Source: an uncultured Burkholderiales bacterium (GTDB lineage Bacteria > Pseudomonadota > Gammaproteobacteria > Burkholderiales > Burkholderiaceae). From it: a stretch of DNA of 64,000 nt. Within the stretch, counting starts at the first letter, position 1, and the number at the start of each line of letters is the position of its first letter. Shown piece by piece: positions 25,191 through 34,304 of the stretch. A model generated the notes under the pieces. That model was not told the origin of the DNA and did not search any database. It saw only the letters and a program-made list of their open reading frames with translations. The position numbers and the translations under genes are program-made. Where the stretch lies: assembly GCA_946480465.1 (NCBI GenBank), contig CAMLJY010000022.1, forward strand, positions 20,454-84,453. Reading direction: 5' to 3'.

Positions 25191-26332
25191 ACTCGTACAT
25201 CTGGCAGGCCAGCGACTGGCCGGAGTGGCGCTTCGACCGTGCGGTCCTGGCGCAGCCCCTGGCCGATGTCAGCCGCGCGCAAGGGATGTTGATGGGCCGG
25301 CTGGCCGATGTCGGCATGGCCCTGCGTGACCAGGCGAGTCTCGCTGCGCTCACCGAAGATGTCGTGAAGACCAGCGAGATCGAGGGCGAGCAGCTCAACG
25401 TGCAGTCGGTGCGCTCGTCCATCGCGCGCCGGCTGGGTGTGGACATCGGCGCCTTGGCCCCGGTGGACCGGCACGTCGAAGGCGTGGTCGAGATGGTGCT
25501 TGACGCGACCGCCAACTGCCACGCCCCCGTCACCCGGGAGCGCTTGTTCGGATGGCACGCGGCCTTGTTCCCCACCGGTTATTCGGGCCTGGTCCAGATC
25601 AAGGTCGGGGGCTGGCGTGACGACCGCACTGGCCCGATGCAGGTGGTCTCCGGCCCGATCGGCCGCCAGCGCGTGCATTTCGAAGCCCCGCCGGCCAAGC
25701 GGCTGGCCTCGGAAACCAAGCGCTTCCTGGCCTGGGCCAACCGCGCCTCCGGCGAGCCGGCACTGATCAAGGCGGGGCTCGCGCACCTGTGGCTGGTCAC
25801 CTTGCACCCCTTTGACGACGGCAATGGCCGCATCGCACGCGCGATGGGCGACCTGTTCCTGGCCCGCGCCGACGGCAGCCCGCAGCGCTTCTACAGCCTG
25901 TCGGCGCAGATCCAGCGCGAGCGCAAGGCCTACTACGACATCCTGGAGCGCACGCAGAAGCAATCGATGGACGTGACCGAATGGCTCGCGTGGTTCCTGG
26001 CCACGCTGCACCACGCCGTCGACCAGGCCCAGCACACGCTGGACGCCGTGCTGGTCAAGACCCGGTTCTGGCAGCGTTGGGCCGCACCAGGTTCGGCGCC
26101 GCTGAACGAGCGGCAGGTGAAGCTGCTCAACCGCCTGCTCGATGGCCTCGAGGGCAAGCTCACCAGCAGCAAGTGGGCAGCCATCGCCAAGTGCTCACCG
26201 GACACCGCGCTGCGCGACATCACGGACTTGCTCGAACGCGGTGTGCTGCGCAAGTCGGAATCGGGGGGGCGAAGCACCAGCTACGAACTTGACGATGTGC
26301 CGAACCAGGACGACCGCGGCGGGCGGCGGTGA
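25175..26332 (+). CDS. Fic family protein with N-terminal inhibitory helix and C-terminal wHTH
   Basis: A 385-residue protein. An N-terminal domain ('YIWQASDWPEWRFD', DUF4172-like) is followed by the inhibitory motif T66-x3-E70-G71, the Fic core with the full catalytic loop H211-P-F-D-D-G-N-G-R-I-A-R222, and a C-terminal winged helix (about 310-375, 'LNERQVKLLNRLLDG ... LLERGVLRKSES'). Fic enzymes transfer AMP or similar groups to hydroxyl side chains of proteins; the N-terminal helix blocks the active site until released. Start 25175 is set by the domain start and the repeat that ends just before it. The wHTH and the repeat together suggest it controls its own gene. The target protein is unknown. 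Confidence 0.9.
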   Translation: MESGDYSYIWQASDWPEWRFDRAVLAQPLADVSRAQGMLMGRLADVGMALRDQASLAALTEDVVKTSEIEGEQLNVQSVRSSIARRLGVDIGALAPVDRHVEGVVEMVLDATANCHAPVTRERLFGWHAALFPTGYSGLVQIKVGGWRDDRTGPMQVVSGPIGRQRVHFEAPPAKRLASETKRFLAWANRASGEPALIKAGLAHLWLVTLHPFDDGNGRIARAMGDLFLARADGSPQRFYSLSAQIQRERKAYYDILERTQKQSMDVTEWLAWFLATLHHAVDQAQHTLDAVLVKTRFWQRWAAPGSAPLNERQVKLLNRLLDGLEGKLTSSKWAAIAKCSPDTALRDITDLLERGVLRKSESGGRSTSYELDDVPNQDDRGGRR

Positions 26333-26344
26333 TCCATCAAGCCG

Positions 26345-27102
26345 CTACGGCTTCCGTTGCGCGAGCCGCTGTTTCATTTCCTCGACCTGCCGGAAACGCG
26401 CGTTCTTCCTGCTCGTACAGAGCGCGCTCGACTCTTTCTGCAGTGCGGCTTGACGTGACCAGCAGCCGCGGCTGTCGTATGGCACGCTGCAGGCGGTGTA
26501 CTCGGTGCGCGGCGCGCAGGTCCTTCAATTCGTCGGTGCGGCTGGTGGGTTCGCTCGAACCATCGGAAAAGGTGCGCACGATGGTGGCCTGTGCGGATGC
26601 TGCCCGGGCGTCGAAGGCGAGGAGGATCGAGCTTGCGAAGTCATCGGGGCAGCGGCCGGCGTTCTGCGGGGGCGGAAAGTCGGTTTCGCACACGGCAAGG
26701 TGAGTCTTTGCCAGGAGCAGCCGGCTCTCGACAAGGATCTCCACCGAGCCGAAGCTGAAGGCGCCGTCTTGCCCGCTGGGGTCGTCGTTGAATGCCACCG
26801 AACGCAGGCGAATCTCCAGGTCCCCGCATTGCATCCGCACGACTTCGCTGGGCCCTCTCCGCGGGCCCAGGCCTTTCCGCGCGCGGCTCTCGCCATCAAT
26901 GGGCTCGAAGTCGGGCCGCTGAAGCTTCACCGGTGCCGGGCTGCCGACGAGGGGCCGGCGGCGATCGTCCATCGATGGCAATGTCGATCCGCACGCGGGA
27001 CCTGGCCTGGTCGCAGTGGTACAGCGTGGGCTCGTCCCCGTATGGGGCGCATGCGTCGAAAGCCAGTAGGGTAAGCAGAAGGGCGAGGACGATGCAGTGC
27101 AT
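26345..27102 (-). pseudogene. Broken lipoprotein-like gene (two frameshifts), unknown function
   Basis: Three successive frames on the minus strand read as one protein. The first (from 27102) is a short exported start, MHCIVLALLLTLLAFDAC, then 'TLYHCDQARSRVRIDIAI'. Near 26950-26985 the sense moves to a second frame ('LQRPDFEPIDGES', 'LEIRLRSVAFNDDPSG', 'SSILLAFDARAASA'). Between 26508 and 26524 it moves to a third, which ends 'RFRQVEEMKQRLAQRKP'. Both shifts have the same sign (one extra base each). Restored length would be about 250 residues. GC content is lower than around it. It starts 12 bp after the stop of the TAXI-type gene and would be in its operon. Sequencing error is the main alternative to decay. 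Confidence 0.6.
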
Positions 27103-27113
27103 GGTGGCGTCCC

Positions 27114-28451
27114 TCATTCAGCCTGCAAGCGCAGCCGCACCGCCTGGATGTGGCTGCGCAGCGCATACAGCTCGTCGGCGTAGCTCAGCGGCACCGTCAC
27201 CTGGCTGACGCGGCGGTCGATGTCGTCCAGTTCGGCCAGCAGTTCGTCGCGCGGGCGGCGCTCGCGCGCCTGTTCCACTGCGCGCAATTGCCCGTACCAG
27301 CGGAACACGCGCGAGCGGATGCGGAATTCATACAGCGGCGGCACGATGCGTGACAGCGGGATCAGCACCGCGCCGATGGCCAGCAGCACCACCCACATGC
27401 GGTCGGCCAGGTTGGCCAGCCAGAAGGGCAGGTAGCGCTGCAGCCAGGGCACGCCGTTGCGGTAGATGCGCAGCGCCTCGGGCGCGATCGGGCGTTCGTT
27501 GTTCGCGGTGTTCGGGAACTCGCCCTTGCGCTGGAACCAGCCGGCGCCGCCGTGCACCTGCATCGCCGTTTGCACGAAGAGCTGGGCCAGTGCGGGGTGC
27601 AGTGAATCGCGCGCCACCAGCGTGGCGGTGGGGGCCACCAGGCGCACGTCGGCCGGCGGCTGGTCGCGCGCCAGGTCGATGACGCCACGCGGCAGCAGCA
27701 CCGGGCTCATGAAGGGGAAGCGGCGGGCATAGGCCTCGGACTGCGCGAAGTCCAAGAGGCGGATGCCGGGCGTCTGCAAGAGCATCTGCACCATCGGCGA
27801 TTCGGGGGCCGAAGCGAGCACCAGCGCGTCGATGCGGTCTTCCAGCAGGTCGACCACGGCGGGGGTGGTGGGCTGCTGCGACAGCTGGATCGTCGCCGGG
27901 TCGAGCTTGTTGGCCTCCAGCAGCAACTGCATCAGCGGCGGCACGCCGCTGCCAGGGGCGCCGATGTTCAGCTTCCATCCGGTCAGCTGGGTGAGGCTGG
28001 TGATGGCGGGTGATTTCGCGAGCCGCAGCGCCGAGGACTCGCGGTAGAACAGCCACACCGGCTCGTGGAACAGGCTGCCCAGCGACACCAGCTCCACGCC
28101 GGCCTCGGCGTCGCGCGTGGCCGCATCGCCGCCCGCGGAGTCGGTGCCGCCCTGCACGAAGGCGATGTCCACGCCCGAGCGGGGGTCGCGCAGCAGCGCC
28201 AGGTTCTCGGCCGCGCCCTGCGTGGGCCGCAGCTCCACCGTGATGCCATGGCGTGCTAACAGAATTTTGTAGCGGCCGCCGAATTCGGCATACGCACCCT
28301 GCGGGATGCCGGTGGCCAGCACCACGCGCTGCGGCGGCTGAGGCTGCAGCACCAGGTAGGCCAGCACCAGCAGCGCCAGGCCGATCAGCACCGACGGCGC
28401 GGCGGCCCACAGGAAGGCGCGCAAGGAGGAAGGCTGTGACATGCGCCTCAT
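27114..28451 (-). CDS. TAXI-family solute-binding protein with C-terminal membrane anchor
   Basis: A 445-residue protein. An N-terminal hydrophobic helix (about 13-36) leads into a TAXI-type TRAP binding domain: 'RVVLATGIPQGAYAEFGGRY', 'PTQGAAENLALLRD', 'VDIAFVQGGT', 'KLNIGAPGSGVPPLMQLLL'. Unlike ordinary TAXI proteins it continues after about residue 340 with a second membrane helix ('MWVVLLAIGAVLIPLSRIV') and a charged coiled-coil-like tail ('LLAELDDIDRRVSQV'). That makes it a membrane-held periplasmic receptor rather than a free binding protein. No TRAP permease is next to it. An ATG at 28442 is an equally likely start. The broken lipoprotein gene follows directly. Confidence 0.85.
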   Translation of the reverse strand: MRRMSQPSSLRAFLWAAAPSVLIGLALLVLAYLVLQPQPPQRVVLATGIPQGAYAEFGGRYKILLARHGITVELRPTQGAAENLALLRDPRSGVDIAFVQGGTDSAGGDAATRDAEAGVELVSLGSLFHEPVWLFYRESSALRLAKSPAITSLTQLTGWKLNIGAPGSGVPPLMQLLLEANKLDPATIQLSQQPTTPAVVDLLEDRIDALVLASAPESPMVQMLLQTPGIRLLDFAQSEAYARRFPFMSPVLLPRGVIDLARDQPPADVRLVAPTATLVARDSLHPALAQLFVQTAMQVHGGAGWFQRKGEFPNTANNERPIAPEALRIYRNGVPWLQRYLPFWLANLADRMWVVLLAIGAVLIPLSRIVPPLYEFRIRSRVFRWYGQLRAVEQARERRPRDELLAELDDIDRRVSQVTVPLSYADELYALRSHIQAVRLRLQAE

Positions 28452-28511
28452 CCTACGGGGCCGTTGGAAGGGTGCCTACGCACGGGTGCTCGACAGGCGG
28501 CGGGCTGGGTG

Positions 28512-28533
28512 ATACTGTTGATTCATACAGTAT
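28512..28533. promoter_or_regulatory. LexA (SOS) box before imuA
   Basis: ATACTGT-N8-ACAGTAT, a symmetrical LexA site with the CTGT-N8-ACAG core at 28515-28530, lies 44 bp before the imuA start. It is one of the few AT-rich spots in the region. This places the mutagenesis operon under LexA control, as known for imuA-imuB-dnaE2 in other bacteria. Confidence 0.9.
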
Positions 28534-28577
28534 CTCGCCCAGCCCCTGCTGACTCCCGCGTTCCCACACCCACCCCC

Positions 28578-29702
28578 ATGCATGCCGTCCAGGGCCGGCA
28601 GGAGGATCTTTTTTCTCCGCCGGCCGCCTTGCCCGCCCCGCCGCCGCCCGCTCCGGCTGCCGCCCCGGCCCCCGAGCCGGAGGCCGCGGCACGGCCTGGG
28701 GCGCCTGCGGGGGATGCGGCACGGCCTGGGGCGCCTGGGGTGGATGCGGCAGGGCCTCGGCCGGCTGCCGTGGATGCGGCCAGATCCGGGCCGGCCGTGG
28801 TGGAGGCGGCAAAGCCTTGGCCGGCCGCGGTGGACGCGGCAAAGCCTTGGCCGGCCGCGGTGGACGCGGCCCTGTGGCGCGGCGACGAGCTGGGCCAGGC
28901 CGTGGCCGAGGTGCAGCCCACCGGCTTTGCCGCGCTGGACCGCGAGCTGCCCGGCGGCGGCTGGCCCTGCCGCAGCCTGACCGAGCTGCTGCAGCCCCAG
29001 CCCGGCGCGCTGGAATGGCGCCTGCTGGGGCCGGCGCTGCGCGCGCAGTCGGCGGCCGGGCGCGGCATCGTGCTGGTGTCGCCGCCCTGGCGGCCGCACC
29101 TGCCGGGCCTGCGCCAGGTGGGGCTGGACGAGCGCCAGCTGGTCTGGGTGCAGGCCGAGACGGTGGCCGAGCGCCTGTGGTGCACCGAGCAACTGGTGAA
29201 GGCCAATGCCTTCGGCGCGCTCGTGGCCTGGCTGCCGCAGGCCCGGCCCGAGCAAGTGCGCCGGCTGCAGGTGTGCGCGCTGGCGTCCGAGGGGCTGGTG
29301 TTCCTGTGCCGGCCGGCCGCCGCGCAGCATGAATCCTCGGCCGCGCCGTTGCGCGTGCTGGCGCGGCCACGGCCGGACTGGATGCTGGAGCTGCGGGTGC
29401 TGAAGCGCCGCGGCCCGGCGCTGGACCAAGCGCTGGAACTCCATGCCGTGCCGGGGTGCCTGCAGGCGGTGCTGACGCAGCGGACCGCCCGGCCGAGCCG
29501 TTTGCTTCCGACCCCGACCCCGACCCCGACCCCGGCCCCGGCCATGGCCATGGCGCCTGCCCTGGCAGCCGACACCGCCGCGGTCCTGGCCCCGGCATCG
29601 GGCATCGCCCCCGGTGCCGTCCCCGTTTCCGAAGGAGCTGCCGATGTTGTGGGCAGCACTGCTCCTGCCGCCCGGCCCCGACGCTACGCCCCCCTCCGAT
29701 GA
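28578..29702 (+). CDS. imuA: ImuA, RecA-like accessory protein of the translesion mutasome
   Basis: A 374-residue protein. The conserved RecA-like part runs from about residue 110 ('VQPTGFAALDRELPGGGWPCRSLTELL') to 300 and matches ImuA, which supports ImuB and DnaE2 in error-prone synthesis past DNA damage. Two extras stand out: Q8-E-D-L-F12 near the N-terminus fits the beta-clamp-binding consensus, and residues about 38-97 are decapeptide repeats of the form VDAAKPWPAA. The C-terminal 60 residues are Pro/Thr/Ala-rich. Start ATG 28578 lies 44 bp after the SOS box. The gene overlaps imuB by 59 bp, so translation is coupled. Confidence 0.88.
   Translation: MHAVQGRQEDLFSPPAALPAPPPPAPAAAPAPEPEAAARPGAPAGDAARPGAPGVDAAGPRPAAVDAARSGPAVVEAAKPWPAAVDAAKPWPAAVDAALWRGDELGQAVAEVQPTGFAALDRELPGGGWPCRSLTELLQPQPGALEWRLLGPALRAQSAAGRGIVLVSPPWRPHLPGLRQVGLDERQLVWVQAETVAERLWCTEQLVKANAFGALVAWLPQARPEQVRRLQVCALASEGLVFLCRPAAAQHESSAAPLRVLARPRPDWMLELRVLKRRGPALDQALELHAVPGCLQAVLTQRTARPSRLLPTPTPTPTPAPAMAMAPALAADTAAVLAPASGIAPGAVPVSEGAADVVGSTAPAARPRRYAPLR
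28689..28868. repeat. 30-bp minisatellite inside imuA
   Basis: Two perfect 30-bp copies (28806-28835 and 28836-28865, beginning GCGGCAAAGCCTTGG) and three to four degraded copies upstream encode a decapeptide of the pattern V/G-DAA-x-PxPA-x. The unit is a multiple of three, so copy number changes keep the frame. Confidence 0.9.
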
Positions 29703-30957
29703 GGCGCTGCGTGGCATCGCCGCCTGGAGCCTGCAGTTCAGCCCCCGCGTGGCGATCGCCGACGAAGCCGTCCTCATGGAGGTGGAGGCCAGCGTGCGCC
29801 TGTTCGGCGGCAAGCGGCGCCTGCGCGACCGCGTGCTGCAGGAAGCGAAGGAACTGGGCGTGGCCCAGCTGGCCTGGGCCCCGACCAGCCTGGCGGCGCT
29901 GGCCTGCGGCCGCGCCGGCTTCGAGAACGGCCTGCGCCGGCCGCTGCCCGAACTGCTCGACGGCCTGCCGCTGGACACGCTCAGTGCCGCGCGGCCGCAC
30001 CTGACCACGCTGGCGCAGCTGGGCTGCCGCACGCTGGGCGACCTGCGCCGGCTGCCGCGCGGCGGCATCGGCCGGCGCTTCGACCACGCACTGCTCACCG
30101 CGCTGGACCGCGCCCATGCCCTGGTGCCCGAGGTGCACGACTGGATCACGCTGCCCGACGGCTTCCGCAGCCGGCTGGAGCTGATGTCGCGCGTGGAAGA
30201 TGCGCCGGCCCTGCTGTTCGGCGCGCGGCGGCTGCTGTTGCAGCTGTGCGGCTGGCTGGCGGCGCGCCATGCCGGCATCACCGCCTTCACGCTGCGCTGG
30301 GCGCACGATGCGATGCGCCCGCGCGAGGTGGGCGAGGGCGGCGCGCTGGTGATCCGCACCGCGCAGCCCACCCGCGACGTCGAGCACCTGTGCCGGCTGC
30401 TGGCCGAGCACCTGGCCAAGACCCGGCTGGAGGCCGCGGTGGGCGACCTGGAACTGCTGGCCGACGAGGTGCAGCCGCTGGATGAAAAAAGCGGCTCGCT
30501 GCTGCCCGACGTGGTCAACCAGGCCGAATCGCTGAACCTGGTGCTCGAGCGCCTGGCCGCCCGCCTGGGCCCCGGGCGCGTGCTGCGGCCGGTGGTCACC
30601 GAGGACCACCGCCCCGAGTGGATGCAGCGCTGGCAGCCCGCGCCGCAGCCGCTGCCGAAGAAGCGCGCCCGCAGCAGCACGCTGCCGCAGCCTGCCTTCC
30701 TGCTGCCCGAGCCGCTGCGCCTGGCGGTGCGCGACCACAAGCCGATGTACCAGGGCGTGCTGCAGCTGCTCACCGGGCCGCACCGGGTCGAGGGCGGCTG
30801 GTGGCACCGCGCCGGCGAGGGCGAGGCGCAGCACACGCTGAACGTGCAGCGCGACTACTGGGTCGCCTTCAGCGAGCATGCCGGCGTGCTGTGGATCTAC
30901 CAGGAGCGTCTGGCCGACGACCAGGCCGCCTGGTACCTGCAGGGCACCTTCTCATAG
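29644..30957 (+). CDS. imuB: ImuB, inactive Y-family polymerase homologue
   Basis: A 437-residue protein of the ImuB group, a DNA polymerase Y-family relative that has lost the catalytic acids and serves as an adaptor between the clamp, ImuA and DnaE2. The N-terminal 'MLWAALLLPP', 'VAIADEAVLMEVEASVRLFGG' and helix-hairpin-helix 'LTTLAQLGCRTLGDLRRLPRGGIGRRF' are typical; the C-terminal part contains the little-finger equivalent and 'RDYWVAFSEHAGVLWIYQE'. GAAGGAGC precedes ATG 29644. I see no clean clamp-binding pentapeptide here; the nearest is 'QPAFLL' (about 355). That makes the motif at the N-terminus of ImuA more notable. dnaE2 follows after 3 bp. Confidence 0.9.
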   Translation: MLWAALLLPPGPDATPPSDEALRGIAAWSLQFSPRVAIADEAVLMEVEASVRLFGGKRRLRDRVLQEAKELGVAQLAWAPTSLAALACGRAGFENGLRRPLPELLDGLPLDTLSAARPHLTTLAQLGCRTLGDLRRLPRGGIGRRFDHALLTALDRAHALVPEVHDWITLPDGFRSRLELMSRVEDAPALLFGARRLLLQLCGWLAARHAGITAFTLRWAHDAMRPREVGEGGALVIRTAQPTRDVEHLCRLLAEHLAKTRLEAAVGDLELLADEVQPLDEKSGSLLPDVVNQAESLNLVLERLAARLGPGRVLRPVVTEDHRPEWMQRWQPAPQPLPKKRARSSTLPQPAFLLPEPLRLAVRDHKPMYQGVLQLLTGPHRVEGGWWHRAGEGEAQHTLNVQRDYWVAFSEHAGVLWIYQERLADDQAAWYLQGTFS

Positions 30958-30960
30958 CGC

Positions 30961-33900
30961 ATGAAAGCAGCGGCCATGCGCGACACCGCGATCCCGCCCT
31001 ATGCCGAGCTGTGGTGCCTGTCGAACTTCTCGTTCCTGCGCGGCGCCAGCCAGCCGGAAGAGCTGGTGCGGCGCGCCCATGCGCTGGGTTATGCCGCGCT
31101 GGCGCTGGCCGACGAATGCTCGATGGCCGGCATGGTGCGCGCGCACGTCGCCGCCAAGGAGCTGGGGCTGAAGCTGATCGTCGGCGCGCAGTTCGAGGTG
31201 GCGGTGCCGGGCGGCCGCGCGGGGGAGGGCATGGCGCCGTTCACGCTGGTGCTGCTGGCGCAGAGCATGAACGGCTACGGCAACCTGTGCGAGTTCATCA
31301 CCCGCCTGCGGCGTGCATCGGACAAGAAGGGCAGCTACCGGCTGCCGGTCGCCGAGGTCGACGGCCGCGCGCTGGCCGACTGCCTGGTGCTGGCGGCGCC
31401 GCGGCGCGGCAGCACGCCGCCGCAGCTGATCACCCTGGCGCGCTGGCTGCTGCAGCATTTCACCGGCCGCTGCTGGCTGGCCGCCACCCAGCTGCGCCAG
31501 CTCGACGACGAGGCCTGGCTGCACCAGCTGCGCGAGGCCAGCGGGCACACCGCCATCCCGCTGGTGGCCGCGGGCGACGTGCACATGCATGCCCGCTCGC
31601 GCAAGCCGCTGCAGGACGTGATGACCGCCACCCGCCTGGGCCGCCCGCTGACCGAGTGCGGCCTGGACCTGCAGCCCAATGCCGAGCAGCACCTGCGCAC
31701 CCGGCTGCGGCTGGCGCAGACCTACCGCCACGCCGCCGGGCTGATGGAAGAGACGCTGCGCGTGGCCGAGCAGTGCCATTTCACGCTGGACGAACTGCGC
31801 TACCAGTACCCGAGCGAGGTGGTGCCCGAAGGCGAGACCCCGGCCAGCCACCTGCGCCGGCTGACCTACGAAGGCGCCGGCCGCCGCTGGGCCCGCGGCA
31901 TGCCGGCCCAGGTCCAGGAGCAGATCGAGCACGAGCTGGCCTTGATCGCCGACCTGAAGTACGAGCACTACTTCCTGACCGTGGCCGACATCGTCGCCTT
32001 CGCGCGCTCGCAGGGCATTCTTTGCCAGGGCCGTGGCTCGGCGGCCAACTCGGTGGTCTGCTACTGCCTGGGCGTGACCGAGGTCGATCCCGCGCGCACC
32101 GCGGTGCTGTTCGAGCGCTTCATCTCCAAGGAGCGCAACGAGCCGCCGGACATCGACGTCGACTTCGAGCACGAGCGCCGCGAGGAGGTCATCCAGTACC
32201 TGTACCGCAAGTACGGCCGCGAGCGTGCCGCGCTGACCGCCACCGTCATCAGCTACCGGCCCAAGAGCGCGATCCGCGACGTCGGCAAGGCGCTGGGCTT
32301 CAGCCCCGAGACGATCGACCAGCTGGCCAAGGGCCACCACTGGTGGGACGGCAGCGCGGTGCGGGCCGACCGCCTGGGCGATGCCGGCCTGGTCCCCGGC
32401 GACCTGCAGGTGCAGCAGCTGATGCGCATCACGTCCCAGTTGATCGGCTTTCCGCGCCACCTGTCGCAGCACGTGGGCGGCTTCGTGCTGACCAAGGACC
32501 GCCTCTCGCGGCTGGTGCCGATCGAGAACGCCGCGATGCCCGAGCGCACCGTGATCGAGTGGGACAAGGACGACCTGGACGCGGTGGGCCTGCTGAAGGT
32601 GGACGTGCTGGCGCTGGGCATGCTGACGGCGATCCGCAAGGCGCTGGACTTCATCAGCCAGCGCACGGGCAGCCCGCTGGAGATGCAGGACATCCCGGCC
32701 GAGGACGAGACCACCTACGACATGATCTGCCGCGCCGACACCATCGGCGTGTTCCAGATCGAGAGCCGCGCGCAGATGAGCATGCTGCCGCGCCTGAGGC
32801 CGCGAAAGTTCTACGACCTGGTGATCGAGGTCGCGATCGTGCGTCCCGGCCCGATCCAGGGCGGCATGGTGCACCCGTACCTGAACCGGCGGCAGGGCAA
32901 GGAGCCGGAAACCTATCCGAGCGAAGTGCTGCGGCAGGCACTGGAACGCACCATGGGCGTGCCGATCTTCCAGGAGCAGGTGATGCAGATCGCCATCCTG
33001 GCGGCGGGCTTCACGGCCGGCGAGGCGGATCAGCTGCGCCGCTCGATGGCCGCCTGGAAGCGCACCGGCACGCTCGAGAAGTACCACGCCAAGCTCGTCA
33101 AGGGCATGACCGACCGCGGCTACGAACCCGCCTTCGCCGAGGCCATCTTCGAGCAGATCAAGGGCTTCAGCGAATACGGCTTCCCGGAAAGCCATGCCGC
33201 CAGCTTCGCGCTGCTGGTCTACGCCAGCTGCTGGATCAAGTGCCACCATCCGGCCGAATTCCTGGCCGCGATGCTGAACAGCCAGCCGCTGGGCTTCTAC
33301 AGCTCCAGCCAGCTGGTGCAGGACGCGCGCCGCCACGACGTGGAGGTGCGCCCGCCGGACGTGATGGACAGCCCGTGGGACTGCACGCTCGAGAACCCGC
33401 CGCCGCACCGGCCCGCGGTGCGGCTGGGGCTGCGCCTGATCTCCGGGCTGAGGGAGGAATCGGCCCGGCGCATCGCCGCCGCGCGTGCCGAGGCCCCGTT
33501 CGACAGCGCCGAGGACCTGGCCCGCCGTGCCGGGCTGGAACAGCACGAGATGCGCCTGCTCGCCGGCGCGGACGCGCTGCGCAGCCTCTCCGGCCACCGC
33601 CGCCAGCAGGTGTGGGACGCCTCGGCGCTGAAGGCCCCGCCCGCGCTGCTGCGCGACGCGCGCTTCGACGAGGCCACGCTGGACCTGCCCGCCGCGCCCG
33701 AGGGCGAGGACATCCTGTTCGACTACGCCACCACCGGCCTCACGCTGCGCCGCCACCCGATGGCGCTGCTGCGCCCCTTGCTGGCGAAGAAGCGGCTGGC
33801 CCGCGCGGTGGACCTGCAGGATGCGCCGGACGGTCGTTTCGTGCGTTATGCCGGCATCGTCACGCTGCGCCAGCAGCCGGCCACGGCCAATGGGGTGATC

Positions 33901-34116
33901 TTCGTCTCGCTGGAGGACGAGACCGGCGTGGTGCAGGTCATCTGCTGGAAGAGCGTGCGCGAGGCGCAGCGGCGCGAGCTGCTGCAGTCGCGCCTGCTGG
34001 CCGTGCACGGCCGATGGCAGCGCGAAGGCGAGGTGTGCAACCTGATCGCCGGGCGCCTGGTCGACCTCACCCCCCTGCTGGGGCGGCTGGCCACGGTGTC
34101 GCGCGACTTCCACTGA
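30961..34116 (+). CDS. dnaE2: Error-prone DNA polymerase III alpha subunit DnaE2 (ImuC)
   Basis: A 1051-residue C-family polymerase of the shorter, error-prone DnaE2 class. An N-terminal PHP domain ('YAELWCLSNFSFLRGAS') is followed by the palm with 'GRGSAANSVVCYCLGVT' and the catalytic 'PPDIDVDFEHERR', then 'FQIESRAQMSMLPRLRP', 'VRPGPIQGGMVHPYLNRR' and 'GFPESHAASFALLVYAS'. A C-terminal OB-fold ('RYAGIVTLRQQPATANGVIFVSLEDETG') closes it. Length fits DnaE2 (about 1050) rather than replicative DnaE (about 1160). It begins 3 bp after imuB, so the three genes form an SOS operon. ATG 30976 is an alternative start. Confidence 0.95.
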   Translation: MKAAAMRDTAIPPYAELWCLSNFSFLRGASQPEELVRRAHALGYAALALADECSMAGMVRAHVAAKELGLKLIVGAQFEVAVPGGRAGEGMAPFTLVLLAQSMNGYGNLCEFITRLRRASDKKGSYRLPVAEVDGRALADCLVLAAPRRGSTPPQLITLARWLLQHFTGRCWLAATQLRQLDDEAWLHQLREASGHTAIPLVAAGDVHMHARSRKPLQDVMTATRLGRPLTECGLDLQPNAEQHLRTRLRLAQTYRHAAGLMEETLRVAEQCHFTLDELRYQYPSEVVPEGETPASHLRRLTYEGAGRRWARGMPAQVQEQIEHELALIADLKYEHYFLTVADIVAFARSQGILCQGRGSAANSVVCYCLGVTEVDPARTAVLFERFISKERNEPPDIDVDFEHERREEVIQYLYRKYGRERAALTATVISYRPKSAIRDVGKALGFSPETIDQLAKGHHWWDGSAVRADRLGDAGLVPGDLQVQQLMRITSQLIGFPRHLSQHVGGFVLTKDRLSRLVPIENAAMPERTVIEWDKDDLDAVGLLKVDVLALGMLTAIRKALDFISQRTGSPLEMQDIPAEDETTYDMICRADTIGVFQIESRAQMSMLPRLRPRKFYDLVIEVAIVRPGPIQGGMVHPYLNRRQGKEPETYPSEVLRQALERTMGVPIFQEQVMQIAILAAGFTAGEADQLRRSMAAWKRTGTLEKYHAKLVKGMTDRGYEPAFAEAIFEQIKGFSEYGFPESHAASFALLVYASCWIKCHHPAEFLAAMLNSQPLGFYSSSQLVQDARRHDVEVRPPDVMDSPWDCTLENPPPHRPAVRLGLRLISGLREESARRIAAARAEAPFDSAEDLARRAGLEQHEMRLLAGADALRSLSGHRRQQVWDASALKAPPALLRDARFDEATLDLPAAPEGEDILFDYATTGLTLRRHPMALLRPLLAKKRLARAVDLQDAPDGRFVRYAGIVTLRQQPATANGVIFVSLEDETGVVQVICWKSVREAQRRELLQSRLLAVHGRWQREGEVCNLIAGRLVDLTPLLGRLATVSRDFH

Positions 34117-34304
34117 ACTCCACGCACCAGTGCCGCCGGCGGTGGGCACGGCCGTTGCCTCGCCGGGGCAGGGCACTCGTTGGGAGCGCCCCAGGACTCA
34201 GCAAGCCGGGTCCGCGCCCCATGGAGGCCAGAAGCCGCTCGGGAGCGCCCTTCGGTTTCCTGAGGTGCACACCAAAAGCCGCCACAGGCAGCGCAGGAGG
34301 CCCC

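Noticed and set aside
26337..26981. A single intact 214-codon gene on the minus strand
   Set aside because: Coding character continues upstream and downstream in other frames (exported start before 27000, charged helix ending at 26345), so this frame is only the middle of a broken gene.
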